A DNA stretch of 64,000 nucleotides from VRUE01 sp963697805 (GCA_963697805.1 CAVOPB010000002.1:1116001-1180000), one strand, 5' to 3'; positions 29,197 to 37,539 are shown, numbered from the stretch's first letter. Notes: a model not told the origin generated them from the sequence alone. Numbers and translations are program-made.

Positions 29197-31101
29197 GTGA
29201 TCACGGCATCCCTCACCAGCGACGTCGGCGATTTCGTCAGCGACAACATCGAGTACTTCGTGGCGGGCCTGGTGGTTGCGATTCTGCTGCTCCTGCTCGT
29301 GGTCAGTGTCCAGCGCCGGCGCCAGGACTCGAACCAGAAAGAGAAGGGAACGAGCGGCGGCCCGCCCCCACCTCCGAAGGCCGACAAGCAGCCGAAGGCC
29401 CCGAAGCCGCCGAAGCCTCCGAAGCAGCGCAAGCCCTCCCGGGCGGAACGCCGCAAGCAGAAGAAGTCCGAAGAAGCGGCATCCAAGTTGCCGCCGCCGT
29501 CAGCGGCGCCGCAGGCCGACGCTTCCCCCGGCGGCGTCCCGGCGCCGGCCGCCACGGCTGCCACCACCGCTGCCGCAGCTGCCCCGGCGGTCGCGCTGAG
29601 CACCAAGGACAAACGTCAGCAGTCTCGCCAGCAGCAGCGGGCCGCTCGCGCCGACCAGCGCGCCCAGCGCCAGGCGAGCGCGAAACTCCGCCGCGAAGAA
29701 AGGGCCAGCAAGCGGTCGGAACGGAAGGGCGGCGCCGGCGCACCCACCTCCTCGAAACGGGCCCGCAAGGAGGCCGCCAAGGTCGAGCGCGAAACCGCCG
29801 CCGCGCGCGCCGCCCAGGAGCGCGCGCTGCTGGCCCAGCAGAGCGCCCAGGCGGCGGGCCTGCCAGTCCCACCACCACCGCCCCAGGCATACCCGCCACC
29901 GCCGCCTCAGGCATACCCACCGCAGGCGCCGCCCCAATACCCGCCGCAGCCAGCCCAGCCCTACCCTGGCCAGGCCGCGCCGCCGCCACCGCAGTACCCG
30001 ACGCCGGCCCCGTTCCAGCCGCCTCAGCCGCCTCAGCCGCCACCGCCGGCGCCGCAGCCGCCGGCCCCGCCCGTAGCGCCGGCGGTGCCCGTGCCTCCGG
30101 TCGCGCCTCCACTTCAGGCCGGCGCTACCCAGCCTGCCTACGATCCCGCGACCGCCGAACAGCGGGTTCACGACAAGGTCGCCGAGATCCAGCACGAGGA
30201 GGGCAGGATCCGGGCCGAGGCCGAGCGCCGGATCGCCGAGGCCGAGCAGCGCCAGCGCGAAGCTAACGCCCGAGTCGAGCCGAGCGAGACCGGCCAGACG
30301 ACCCAGAGCATGGCTCCGCCGCCCGTGCCGCCGGGCCTGGTGGATGCCGAGCAGCACCTGCAGCGCGGGCGCGAGGAGCGCGAGCGGTCGATGACCGAGG
30401 CCGAGAGGCGCCTGACCGAAATCGAGGAGCGGACCAAAGCCGCGGAAAGGCGCGCCGCTGAGGCGCAGCGCGTCGCCGCGCTCAAAGCCGAGGAGGAGGC
30501 GCGCGACCAGAGGCTGCAGGAGCTCCGCGACAGCGTCGCTCAGGCCGAGGAGCGGGCGCGTGAAGCCGAGCGCCGCGCCGCTGAGGCCGAGCAGGCGGTG
30601 ATGCGCTCGGTGACCCAGGAGCCCGCCGCGCCGGAGGCGCACTCGCCGACCTCCCCGCAGCCGACACCCGAGCCGCAGCCGACGCCCGAGCCGCAGCCGA
30701 CACCCGAGCCGCAGCCGACGCCCGAGCCACCATCGCCTCCGACTCCGCCGCCACCTCCGCCCAGCCCGCCACCACCACCGCCACCTCCGCCGCCGTCAGA
30801 GCCCTCGCCGGCGCCAACCCCGGAGCCACCGCCTCCGCCGGCGCCAACCCCGGAGCCACCGCCTCCGCCGGCGCCACCGCCGCCCCCGGAGCCGCCCGCC
30901 GCCGAGGCGGGTTCGACGATCTCGCTCAACAGCGTCAACTTCGAGCAGCTCCGCACCCAGGGCCTCAGCGTCACCCAGGCGACTCGGCTGCTCGCGCATC
31001 GTGAGCGGATCGGCAGCTTCCGGTCGGTCGAGGAACTCGACGAGGTCCCGGGCTTTCCGCAGGACCAGCTCGACGCTCTGAAGCGCCGCTCAGAGCTCTA
31101 G
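29197..31101 (+). CDS. Membrane-anchored Lys/Ala/Pro-rich protein ending in a ComEA-like helix-hairpin-helix
   Basis: A 634-residue protein from GTG 29197. A single membrane helix lies at residues 21-38 (FVAGLVVAILLLLLVVSV). Then come a basic Lys/Pro stretch, an Ala/Arg/Gln-rich charged region (about 130-230), a Pro/Gln/Tyr-rich segment, a long coiled-coil-like Glu/Arg/Ala region (about 340-480) and a Pro/Glu repeat segment (about 485-565). The last 60 residues form a helix-hairpin-helix (SVNFEQLRTQGLSVTQATRL ... FRSVEELDEVPGFP), which in ComEA-type proteins binds DNA. No known full-length family is recognised. Many Pro runs could reach across a thick wall. It follows smpB on the same strand. 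Confidence 0.7.
   Translation: MITASLTSDVGDFVSDNIEYFVAGLVVAILLLLLVVSVQRRRQDSNQKEKGTSGGPPPPPKADKQPKAPKPPKPPKQRKPSRAERRKQKKSEEAASKLPPPSAAPQADASPGGVPAPAATAATTAAAAAPAVALSTKDKRQQSRQQQRAARADQRAQRQASAKLRREERASKRSERKGGAGAPTSSKRARKEAAKVERETAAARAAQERALLAQQSAQAAGLPVPPPPPQAYPPPPPQAYPPQAPPQYPPQPAQPYPGQAAPPPPQYPTPAPFQPPQPPQPPPPAPQPPAPPVAPAVPVPPVAPPLQAGATQPAYDPATAEQRVHDKVAEIQHEEGRIRAEAERRIAEAEQRQREANARVEPSETGQTTQSMAPPPVPPGLVDAEQHLQRGREERERSMTEAERRLTEIEERTKAAERRAAEAQRVAALKAEEEARDQRLQELRDSVAQAEERAREAERRAAEAEQAVMRSVTQEPAAPEAHSPTSPQPTPEPQPTPEPQPTPEPQPTPEPPSPPTPPPPPPSPPPPPPPPPPSEPSPAPTPEPPPPPAPTPEPPPPPAPPPPPEPPAAEAGSTISLNSVNFEQLRTQGLSVTQATRLLAHRERIGSFRSVEELDEVPGFPQDQLDALKRRSEL
30655..30726 (+). repeat. Four 18-bp tandem repeats coding PQPTPE
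   Basis: Units at 30655-30672, 30673-30690, 30691-30708 and 30709-30726 are CCGCAGCCGACRCCCGAG with R alternating A and G. They lie in frame in the proline-rich membrane protein, so length changes would add or remove whole hexapeptides. Confidence 0.85.
30811..30870 (+). repeat. Two identical 30-bp repeats in the Pro-rich region
   Basis: 30811-30840 and 30841-30870 are identical (each starts GCGCCAACCCCGGAGCC). The unit encodes APTPEPPPPP. Exact identity suggests recent slippage. Confidence 0.85.
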
Positions 31102-32474
31102 AGCCCGTAGGCCTCGAGCAGCTTCAGCCACAGCTCGCTGCGCGTCGGGTAGGCGGCGACCGCGTGGCGCAGGCGCCCCAATGGCACCTCTCCGACGACG
31201 GCGATGGTCGCGCCGTGGAGGAACTCAGCCGTCTCGAAGCCGCAGAAGGTCGCGCCGACGACCGTCCCGGCCGACTCATCGACCACGAGCCGGGTCGTGC
31301 CGCCCGTCCCCTTGCCCTGGAAACTCGCGCCGGCGGTCCCTTCGGTGCTGACGTCGACGGCACGGGCGTCGATTCCCTCCGCCTCCGCCTGCTCCAGGGT
31401 CTTCCCGATCGCTGCGACCTGGGGGTCGGTGAAGATGACCCGGGGCGAGCCGATTCCCTCGGCGATCGCCTCGACCGGCCGGCCGTGGACGTTCTCGGCC
31501 ACGACCCACCCCTGGTACTTGCCCATGTGGGTGAAGAGCGCCCGGCCGTTGACGTCGCCGACCGCGTAGAGCCAGTCCCTGCCGCCGACGCGGAGGCTGT
31601 CGTCGGTCGTGAGGTAGCCCCGCTCGTCGGTGTCGGCGCCGACCGTGTCCAACCCGATCGAGTCGGTGCGAGGTCTGCGGCCGATCGCGATCAGGACCTC
31701 GGCCGCCGTGACCGAGCTGCCGTCGTCGAAGGAGACCTCGACCCCGTCCCCAGCGGGGGCGACGCCGACGGCCCTGGTCCCGGTCCTGACGTCGACGCCG
31801 TAGGCGCCCCGCAGTGAGTCGGCGACCAGTTCGCCGGCGAAGGGCTCCTCACGCGGCAGCAGCCGTTCGCCTGCCCCGACCAGCGTCACCTCGGATCCGA
31901 GCGTCGACCACGCCTGCGCGAGCTCGGTGCCGACCGGGCCGGCGCCGAGGACGACCATGCTCGGCGGGACCCGCTTCGAGGTCGTGGCGTCGCGGTTGTT
32001 CCAGGCCCGCACCGTGTCGAGGCCTTCGATCGGCGGCATCGCCGCGCTGCTGCCGGTCGCGACGACGATCGCCCTCCTCGCGGTCAGGATGTCGTCGCCG
32101 ACCACGACCCTGCGCTCACCGTCGAGGCGGCCCGAGCTCCGTAAGAGCTCGATGCCCCGGTCTTTCAGCCACGGCAGCTGGCCCGAGTCGTCGCGGTCAT
32201 GGATCACCTCGTCGCGCCGCGCCAGCATCGCCTCGGCGTCGAGCCCCCCGGTCACCGCCTCCTTCACCCCGGGCACCCGGCGGGCCTCGGCGAACAGCTC
32301 TCCGGGACGCAACAGAGCCTTCGAGGGCATGCAGGCGTAGTAGGAGCATTCACCACCGACCAGACCCGGCTCGACGATCGCGACCCGCAGGCCACCATCG
32401 GCGAGGCGTCCGGCACAGACCTCTCCGGGAGCCCCGGCGCCGAGGACGATTGCGTCGAACTCCCGCTCTGCCAT
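31098..32474 (-). CDS. Dihydrolipoamide dehydrogenase-like pyridine nucleotide-disulfide oxidoreductase
   Basis: A 458-residue flavoprotein from the ATG at 32474. FAD-binding IVLGAGAPGEVCAGRLADGG (residues 9-28), the redox disulfide GGECSYYACMPSK (Cys43 and Cys48, four residues apart), second Rossmann motif VVLGAGPVGTELAQAW, LIAIGRRPRTDS, YAVGDVNG and the C-terminal dimerisation domain. Lipoamide dehydrogenase, mercuric reductase and soluble transhydrogenase share this layout. The usual C-terminal His-Glu pair is not obvious in the final 60 residues, so a plain lipoamide role is uncertain. The stop overlaps the convergent neighbour by 3 nt. Confidence 0.85.
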   Translation of the reverse strand: MAEREFDAIVLGAGAPGEVCAGRLADGGLRVAIVEPGLVGGECSYYACMPSKALLRPGELFAEARRVPGVKEAVTGGLDAEAMLARRDEVIHDRDDSGQLPWLKDRGIELLRSSGRLDGERRVVVGDDILTARRAIVVATGSSAAMPPIEGLDTVRAWNNRDATTSKRVPPSMVVLGAGPVGTELAQAWSTLGSEVTLVGAGERLLPREEPFAGELVADSLRGAYGVDVRTGTRAVGVAPAGDGVEVSFDDGSSVTAAEVLIAIGRRPRTDSIGLDTVGADTDERGYLTTDDSLRVGGRDWLYAVGDVNGRALFTHMGKYQGWVVAENVHGRPVEAIAEGIGSPRVIFTDPQVAAIGKTLEQAEAEGIDARAVDVSTEGTAGASFQGKGTGGTTRLVVDESAGTVVGATFCGFETAEFLHGATIAVVGEVPLGRLRHAVAAYPTRSELWLKLLEAYGL

Positions 32475-32485
32475 CCACCACACCG

Positions 32486-32491
32486 TACAAT
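32486..32491 (+). promoter_or_regulatory. Predicted -10 element of ssrA
   Basis: TACAAT at 32486-32491, 17 nt before the mature 5' end of tmRNA. The surrounding GTACAATCGAC also occurs at 39982-39992 upstream of the response regulator gene. No good -35 is seen. A short precursor leader would be processed away. Confidence 0.4.
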
Positions 32492-32508
32492 CGACGAAGA
32501 CATAGCAC

Positions 32509-32865
32509 GGGGGCGACAGGCTTCGACTTGGTCGGTCCGTGCGAACGGTTGCAGGCCGAGGTTGCCGGAGGCCTCGCAAAACACCGGCACCAACCAATAC
32601 GTGCGGACCATGAGTTCGCCCTCGCTGCTTAGTCAATAGCTAAGTGATGAGAGTCGGCCCTCTCCCGCCCGCGGAGGGGGGTTCCGGCTTCAATTGCGGG
32701 CTCACCCAGGCGGAGCGCCTCGGCCGCCAGGGGAAATTTGAGGGGCTCTATCTTCCGCAGTGCCCGCCGGCGCGGACCCCGGGAGACGAGAATCAAGCGC
32801 CGGCTATGCCTGTAGACGCCTTCGCGCTACGACCAGGGACGCCGGTTCGATTCCGGCCGCCTCCA
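32509..32865 (+). ncRNA. ssrA: Transfer-messenger RNA (tmRNA)
   Basis: About 357 nt. The 5' GGGGGCGACAGGCTTCGAC pairs through GGGGGCG (32509-32515) with CGCCTCC (32858-32864), followed by discriminator A; the CCA end is not encoded. The 3' tRNA-like part has the T arm with GGTTCGATTCC. The tag frame starts at GCA 32576-32578 and encodes AKHRHQPIRADHEFALAA, ending TAG at 32630-32632; ALAA is the classical protease-recognition end. tmRNA and SmpB rescue stalled ribosomes and mark the unfinished protein for proteolysis. Confidence 0.95.
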
Positions 32866-32895
32866 TAGGTCCACAGTTCGGCTTACTTCTTCACA

Positions 32896-33441
32896 ATGGG
32901 CGTCCTGAGCGCCTGGCGCCACATCCGCGCGATCGCCCTCCTGCCCGGAATCGCCGCGGTTGGCGCGCCGGCGCTGATCCTCCTCGGCTCCGGCACGAGT
33001 GTCGGTTGGGGGCTCGCCGGCGCCCTGGCCTTCCTTCCCGTTCTCCTCGGAACCGTCCTGATCGCTGCCGGACTCGCGGTCTGGGTCTGGACGGTCAGGA
33101 TGCTCGCCACGGTGGGGAAGGGGACGCTCGCGCCCTGGGACCCCACCAAGCGTCTGGTCGCAGCGGGGCCCTACCGCCAGATGCGCAATCCGATGATCGC
33201 CGCCGTCCTCGCGGTCCTGGCCGGCGAGGCCGCGCTGTTCGGGTCGCCGGAGCTGATCGTCTGGTGCGTGGTGTTCTTTGCGATCAACCACCTCTTCTTC
33301 CTTCTCTACGAGGAGCCGGCGATGGAGCGCCGCTTCGGTGAGGAGTACCGCGCCTACGCGCGCGAGGTGCCGCGCTGGCTGCCGCGCCGCAGCCAGCCGA
33401 GCACCTGGGCGGCGTCGCGGTCGGGCGGAAATACGGGGTAG
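32896..33441 (+). CDS. Isoprenylcysteine/phospholipid methyltransferase-like membrane protein
   Basis: A 181-residue protein with about four hydrophobic helices and the conserved C-terminal pattern GPYRQMRNPMIAAVLAVL, then EEPAMERRFGEEYRAYAREV and PRWLPR. This matches the ICMT/PEMT-like family: integral membrane enzymes that methylate with SAM. The bacterial acceptor is unknown. The last 88 nt overlap the convergent peroxiredoxin gene (33354-33938), with the residues beyond PRWLPR being a poorly conserved tail. Confidence 0.78.
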   Translation: MGVLSAWRHIRAIALLPGIAAVGAPALILLGSGTSVGWGLAGALAFLPVLLGTVLIAAGLAVWVWTVRMLATVGKGTLAPWDPTKRLVAAGPYRQMRNPMIAAVLAVLAGEAALFGSPELIVWCVVFFAINHLFFLLYEEPAMERRFGEEYRAYAREVPRWLPRRSQPSTWAASRSGGNTG

Positions 33442-33938
33442 AAGGCCTTGACGATCCGCCCCTCCTCGACGATCAGGGTCAGGCGCCGGTAGAGGGCCAT
33501 CCCATCGACCTCGAAGGTGGGGAGGCCCAGCTCGGAGGCGAGGCGCAGCCCCTCGTCGCTCAATAGCGCGAACGGGATCTGCTCGCGCGCGGCGAACTCG
33601 CGCTGTTCGGCGGGGCTCTGGGCGCTGATCCCGACCACCGTCGCGCCGAGGGCGTCGAACTCGGCGAGGGCGTCGCGGTAGGCGCAGCTCTGCGGCGTGC
33701 AGCCGCGGGCGCCCGGTATGTCGTCCCATCCGCCGGGCAGCGCCTGCCCGGGGACGCCGGTCCGCGGGTAGGCGTAGGCCACGAGAAGACCCGCCCCGAG
33801 CGCGGCCAGGCTCGCCTCGCCGCCGCCGGCGGTCGACGTCAGGCTCAGATCGGGCACAGGCAGGCCCTCGAGGTGGTCGGCGGCCCCATCGTCCTCGGGG
33901 ACCGGCAGGTCGTCGGGAAGGCGCAGGAGGTCGCTCAC
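33354..33938 (-). CDS. Peroxiredoxin (AhpC/TSA, BCP/PrxQ-like)
   Basis: About 194 residues from GTG at 33938. The active site GCTPQSCAYRD holds the peroxidatic Cys in a TxxC pattern with an extra Cys five residues earlier that could resolve it. AEFDALGATVVGISAQSPAEQREF, FALLSDEGLRLASELGLPTF and LTLIVEEGRIVKAFYPVFPP follow. These thiol enzymes reduce peroxides using thioredoxin-like partners. It is divergent from the DUF1697 gene over a 45-nt spacer and convergent-overlaps the methyltransferase gene. Confidence 0.85.
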   Translation of the reverse strand: MSDLLRLPDDLPVPEDDGAADHLEGLPVPDLSLTSTAGGGEASLAALGAGLLVAYAYPRTGVPGQALPGGWDDIPGARGCTPQSCAYRDALAEFDALGATVVGISAQSPAEQREFAAREQIPFALLSDEGLRLASELGLPTFEVDGMALYRRLTLIVEEGRIVKAFYPVFPPDRDAAQVLGWLRRGSQRGTSRA

Positions 33939-33983
33939 CCCGCGAGCTTCCCAGTTCGCGGCCTGCTCCGTACCCTGGGCCGC

Positions 33984-34526
33984 ATGACCACCCATGCCGC
34001 CTTCCTGCGGGGGATGAACCTCGGCGGCCGCAGGATCACGAACAAGGACCTCGGCGCCGCGGTCTCCGGCCTCGGCTTCGAGCAGGTCGAGACATTCAGG
34101 GCGAGCGGCAACGTGGTCTTCGCCGCCGACGGGGGCATCGAGCCGCAGGTCGCCGAGCGGCTTGAAACGGGCCTCGCCGACGCACTCGGGTACGAGGTGC
34201 CGGTCTTCCTGCGCAGCGCAAAGGAGATCCGGGCGATCGCCACCCAGGAGCCGTTCGAGCCGGGCCAACTCACCACCTCGAAGGGAAAACTCCAGGTGGT
34301 GCTGCTGCTCGAGAAGCCGGCGGCGAAGGCGCGTCGCGAGGCGCTGGCCCTGGCGACGGATGACGACTCGCTCGCGCTCGATGGACGCGAGCTCTACTGG
34401 CTGCCGAGTGGAGGGATGTCCGACTCCGAGCTCGACCTCAAGGCGATCGGCGCAGCGCTCGGGTTGACGACGATCCGGACGATGGGCACGGTCGAGCAGA
34501 TCGCGTCCAAGTACTTCGCCGACTAG
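33984..34526 (+). CDS. DUF1697 family protein
   Basis: A 180-residue protein starting MTTHAAFLRGMNLGGRRITNKDL, with FRASGNVVFAADG, EVPVFLRSAKEI and a C-terminal TIRTMGTVEQIASKYFAD. FLRGMNLGG and ASGNVVF are the recognisable features of DUF1697, a widespread family of unknown biochemical role. Its stop overlaps the convergent MBL-fold gene by 4 nt. Confidence 0.88.
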   Translation: MTTHAAFLRGMNLGGRRITNKDLGAAVSGLGFEQVETFRASGNVVFAADGGIEPQVAERLETGLADALGYEVPVFLRSAKEIRAIATQEPFEPGQLTTSKGKLQVVLLLEKPAAKARREALALATDDDSLALDGRELYWLPSGGMSDSELDLKAIGAALGLTTIRTMGTVEQIASKYFAD

Positions 34527-35449
34527 AGATCCGAGCGCGGCAGCGCCGCGAGCTCGATCTCGGAGCTGACCCTGGCGATCTCCTCCGGCAGCCGCGCCAC
34601 CTGGGCGTTTGCGACGAACTCGATCGGGCTGCCGAGCGGGCGGAAGAAGTTGTCGTAGTGGGTGGGCACCACCATCCGCGGCTGCAGCCGCGGCAGGATG
34701 CGCTCCCAGTAGGACTCGGTGAAGCTGCGGCCGGCGACCCCGGCGAGGAAGACGTCGACGCCCCTCTCCCGGATCGCATCATCGATCAGATTGGCGCTGC
34801 CCTGGTGGTAGAGGGTGACCCCGCCGACCCTGATCGAGATCCCCCAGACCTGCCCGCACCGGTAGGCGCCGGGGGCGAGTGAGTCGAGGTGCTCGCAGGT
34901 CAGTTCCCCGTCGAACGGGACAGCGAGGCCCAGCAGCAGCTTCGAGTGGAGGCTCGGCGTGAAGCTGACCTCGAACGGGCCGAGCTCGTAGACCCGGTAG
35001 GGATCGACCTCGACCGCCCTTTCGGCGAGCCCGTGGAGCGCCATCAGCCTGACGAGAGATCTCGACCCGTAGGCGTTGCACTCGAAGCGGCGGGCGATCT
35101 CCGGGGCGTCGACCGCGTGGTCGAAATGGGTGTGGCCGACGAGGACGCCCACGACCTCGCCCGGCGCCGTCAGGAAGCGGTCGAGGGTCGCCCTCTGTGG
35201 CAGGTTCGGACGGCGCAGGAGGATGTCGCGGAACGGCACCCGGGAGAGGAAGGGGTCGATGAACAGGGTCTGGCCCTCGTGCGTGAGGCGGTAGCCGGAG
35301 ACCCCGAGCCATTCGATCTCCAGTCCGGCCGGCAGCTCGAGCGGCCGGGTCTCCAACTCGCCGAGGGCCTGCCCGTCGTCGCGTTCGGAGCTGTGCTTCC
35401 TGGCGCGGGCCCGCGCCAGGTCCCCCAGGTGTCGCAATGGCCCGGACAC
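34523..35449 (-). CDS. MBL-fold metallo-hydrolase
   Basis: A 308-residue protein with IEWLGVSGYRL, LFIDPFLSRVP, the zinc motif HTHFDH (residues 106-111), SLHSKLLLG, GVTLYHQGSANLI and VVPTHYDNFF (last zinc His). The GxSGYRL start and the spacing resemble UlaG/YhfI-like and N-acyl phosphatidylethanolamine phospholipase-like MBL proteins. The substrate is unknown. It and the OsmC gene are on the same strand, separated by 11 nt. Confidence 0.85.
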   Translation of the reverse strand: MSGPLRHLGDLARARARKHSSERDDGQALGELETRPLELPAGLEIEWLGVSGYRLTHEGQTLFIDPFLSRVPFRDILLRRPNLPQRATLDRFLTAPGEVVGVLVGHTHFDHAVDAPEIARRFECNAYGSRSLVRLMALHGLAERAVEVDPYRVYELGPFEVSFTPSLHSKLLLGLAVPFDGELTCEHLDSLAPGAYRCGQVWGISIRVGGVTLYHQGSANLIDDAIRERGVDVFLAGVAGRSFTESYWERILPRLQPRMVVPTHYDNFFRPLGSPIEFVANAQVARLPEEIARVSSEIELAALPRSDL

Positions 35450-35460
35450 CCGGTCGGCGG

Positions 35461-35967
35461 TCAGCCGGCGCGCACGTCGGCCGTCAGCCGGGGCGGGGTC
35501 GCGAGGGTCTGGAAAACCGTGCAGTAGCGCTCGGTCAGCTCCAGCAGCTTCTCGATTTCCGCCTCGGCGGCGTCGGTCTCGAGGTCGAAGCTGAGGCGGA
35601 TCGCGCGGAAGCCGACCGGCGCCTCGCGGTCGACCGAGAGCGTGCCACGGAAGTCGAGGTCGCCCTCGGCGCTGACCCGTCCGGCGGCGATCGAGATCCC
35701 GAGCGAGGTCGCCACGGCTCTCATCGTCACCCCGGCGCAGGCGACCAGCGCCTCAAGCAGCATGTCGCCCGAGCAGAGCAACGTGCCGTCCCCACCCGCG
35801 GCCGGATGCAGCCCCGCCGCGGCGACGGCCCGCCCGGTCTCGACCGAGCAGGTCACCCCCTCACCGAGGGCACCGTCAGCGTGCAGGGTCACGAGCGCCG
35901 CCTCGGGGCTCTCCGCGTAGCGTTCCTTCAGCGGCGTCTGTATCGCGCGCAGCTCGTCGCGTTCCAC
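35461..35967 (-). CDS. OsmC family protein
   Basis: A 168-residue protein of the OsmC/Ohr fold. Redox cysteines Cys77 (LLEALVACAGVTMRAVA) and Cys149 (ERYCTVFQTL) are both present, as expected for thiol-dependent reduction of organic hydroperoxides. It is near the Prx gene but not next to it. Whether it is a peroxidase or a redox-inactive stress protein cannot be told. Confidence 0.88.
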   Translation of the reverse strand: MERDELRAIQTPLKERYAESPEAALVTLHADGALGEGVTCSVETGRAVAAAGLHPAAGGDGTLLCSGDMLLEALVACAGVTMRAVATSLGISIAAGRVSAEGDLDFRGTLSVDREAPVGFRAIRLSFDLETDAAEAEIEKLLELTERYCTVFQTLATPPRLTADVRAG

Positions 35968-35993
35968 ACCTGGAGGCTACGCGACGGACCCGG

Positions 35994-36887
35994 TCAGAAG
36001 ACGATCGTCCGCGCCCCGTCCAGCAGCACCCGGTCGTCGACGTGGGCCTTGACGGCGCGGGCGAGGACGAGCCGCTCGATGTCGCGGCCGATCCGCATCA
36101 GGTCGGCGGTCTCGTCACGGTGGCTGACCCTGGTTACGTCCTGGTCGATGATCGGGCCCGCGTCGAGCTCCTCGGTGACGTAGTGGGCGGTCGCGCCGAT
36201 CAGCTTCACGCCGCGCTCGTGGGCGCGGGCGTAGGGATCGGCGCCGACGAAGGCCGGCAGGAAGCTGTGATGGATGTTGATCGCCGGCGCCTCGAGTCGC
36301 CGCAGGAACTCGCCGCTGAGGATCTGCATGTAGCGGGCGAGGACGAGCAGGTCGACCCCCTCGCCGAGCAGCTCCAGCGTGCGCGCCTCGGCCGCGTCCC
36401 TGGCGTCGGGGTCGACCGGGACATGGTGGAAGGGGAGGCCGAGCGAGTGCACCTGCTCGGCGTGGTCGGGGTGGTTGGAGATGACGCACGCGATCTCGGC
36501 CCCGAGCTCGCCGCTGCGCCAGCGCCAGAGCAGGTCGGATAGGCAGTGGTCTTCGCGTGAGACCATCACCGCGACCCGCTTGCGCTCGCTCGACTCGGCG
36601 AACCGGTGCTCCATCTCGAACGGCTCGGCGATCTCCTCCCGGAACCTTCGGCGCAGGGCGGCGCGATCGGCCGGCGCCGGCGGCTCGAATGCCATCCGCA
36701 TGAAGAACCGCCCCTCGCGACTCGAGTGCTGGTCGGCGTCGACGATGTTGAGATCGGCATCGGCGAGGAAGCCGCTGACGGCGGCAATCAGGCCGGGCCG
36801 GTCGGGGCAGGCGAGGAGCAGCCGCGATGTCAGATGCTCGTCTTCGATCGGCGAATCATCCCCGAGATCGGGCGAAAGTCCCTGCAA
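35994..36887 (-). CDS. purU: Formyltetrahydrofolate deformylase
   Basis: A 297-residue enzyme that hydrolyses 10-formyl-THF to formate and THF, balancing one-carbon pools with glycine and purine synthesis. An N-terminal ACT domain (LLLACPDRPGLIAAVSGFLA, DADLNIVDADQHS, FFMRMAFEP) is followed by a formyltransferase domain with VAVMVSREDHCLSDLLWRW, NHPDHAEQV, LLVLARYMQILS, the catalytic INIHHSFLPAFVGADPY and IGATAHYVTEELDAGPII. Standalone gene; strong family match. Confidence 0.96.
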   Translation of the reverse strand: MQGLSPDLGDDSPIEDEHLTSRLLLACPDRPGLIAAVSGFLADADLNIVDADQHSSREGRFFMRMAFEPPAPADRAALRRRFREEIAEPFEMEHRFAESSERKRVAVMVSREDHCLSDLLWRWRSGELGAEIACVISNHPDHAEQVHSLGLPFHHVPVDPDARDAAEARTLELLGEGVDLLVLARYMQILSGEFLRRLEAPAINIHHSFLPAFVGADPYARAHERGVKLIGATAHYVTEELDAGPIIDQDVTRVSHRDETADLMRIGRDIERLVLARAVKAHVDDRVLLDGARTIVF

Positions 36888-36890
36888 GAC

Positions 36891-36913
36891 AAGGTTCAGG
36901 TTTGGTTCAGAGA
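36891..36913 (+). promoter_or_regulatory. Weak 11-bp-spaced repeat, possible Pho-box-like site
   Basis: TTCAG at 36895-36899 and 36906-36910 are 11 bp apart (GTTCAGGTTTG then GTTCAGAGATC), in the purU/Rpf-like intergenic region. The match to the TTCACAG pattern seen further on is partial, so this may be chance. Confidence 0.2.
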
Positions 36914-37013
36914 TCTTGCGCCATGCCTGAGCTTGTGGCGTTTGGCGCGATGAATGTGAGGAGTGTGATGGCCCTCACTCTGCGGCGGCTCGAACCCAGC
37001 CACGGTTCCCCGC

Positions 37014-37505
37014 TTGCTTACAAAACGCACATATTCAGTCCTTGCCCTCATCGCGGTCCTCGCGCTCCCCTCCGCCGCCATCGGCGCCGGCAGGGAGCGC
37101 GGCTCGAAGGAGCGCATCGGCATCGGAGCCGGCCATCCGGCCGCGCTCGACGTTCTCTACCGGCCGGTGACCAGCTTCCACCGCGCGATCGACGTCGGGC
37201 TGCGGCGGATCCACGCCGGGCGCCGCGCCGAAGCGCGCCGCGAACGCCGTGAGGCGTACTCGACGCTCCCGGGCGGCGTCTCCCTCTCGACCCTCGAGGC
37301 GATCGCCTCCTGCGAGTCCGGCGGCGACCCGACGATCGTCTCCTCAGACGGGAGCTACCGGGGCAAATACCAGTTCACGTACGAAACGTGGGCCTCCGTC
37401 GGCGGCAGCGGCGACCCGGCCGCGGCGCCCGAGGCCGAGCAGGACTACCGTGCGGCGCTGCTGTACGCCGGCTCGGGGTCCAGCCCCTGGCCCGTCTGCG
37501 GCTGA
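37014..37505 (+). CDS. Rpf/transglycosylase-like secreted protein
   Basis: A 163-residue protein from TTG 37014. A signal peptide (residues 1 to about 24) is followed by a basic linker and a C-terminal domain: LEAIASCESGGDPTIVSSDG, SYRGKYQFTYETWASVGG, QDYRAALLYAG. The IASCESGG Glu plus GxYQF pattern is typical of resuscitation-promoting-factor and other lytic transglycosylase-like domains that cleave peptidoglycan. The last residues PWPVCG end the domain. A perfect terminator hairpin follows. Confidence 0.82.
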   Translation: MLTKRTYSVLALIAVLALPSAAIGAGRERGSKERIGIGAGHPAALDVLYRPVTSFHRAIDVGLRRIHAGRRAEARRERREAYSTLPGGVSLSTLEAIASCESGGDPTIVSSDGSYRGKYQFTYETWASVGGSGDPAAAPEAEQDYRAALLYAGSGSSPWPVCG

Positions 37506-37513
37506 GCGGCGAG

Positions 37514-37539
37514 GGGCAGGCGCCGCCCGGCGCCTGCCC
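37514..37539 (+). terminator. Hairpin after the Rpf-like gene
   Basis: GGGCAGGCGCCG (37514-37525), 2-nt loop CC, CGGCGCCTGCCC (37528-37539): a perfect 12-bp stem. The following TACGATCCTCTTTCG is only modestly T-rich. Very probably ends this transcript. Confidence 0.75.

Noticed and set aside
30655..30870. CRISPR-like array
   Set aside because: Repeats are in frame, adjoin without unique spacers and encode Pro/Glu repeats in a protein.
32644..32868. Plus-strand ORF of 74 codons
   Set aside because: Lies entirely within tmRNA.
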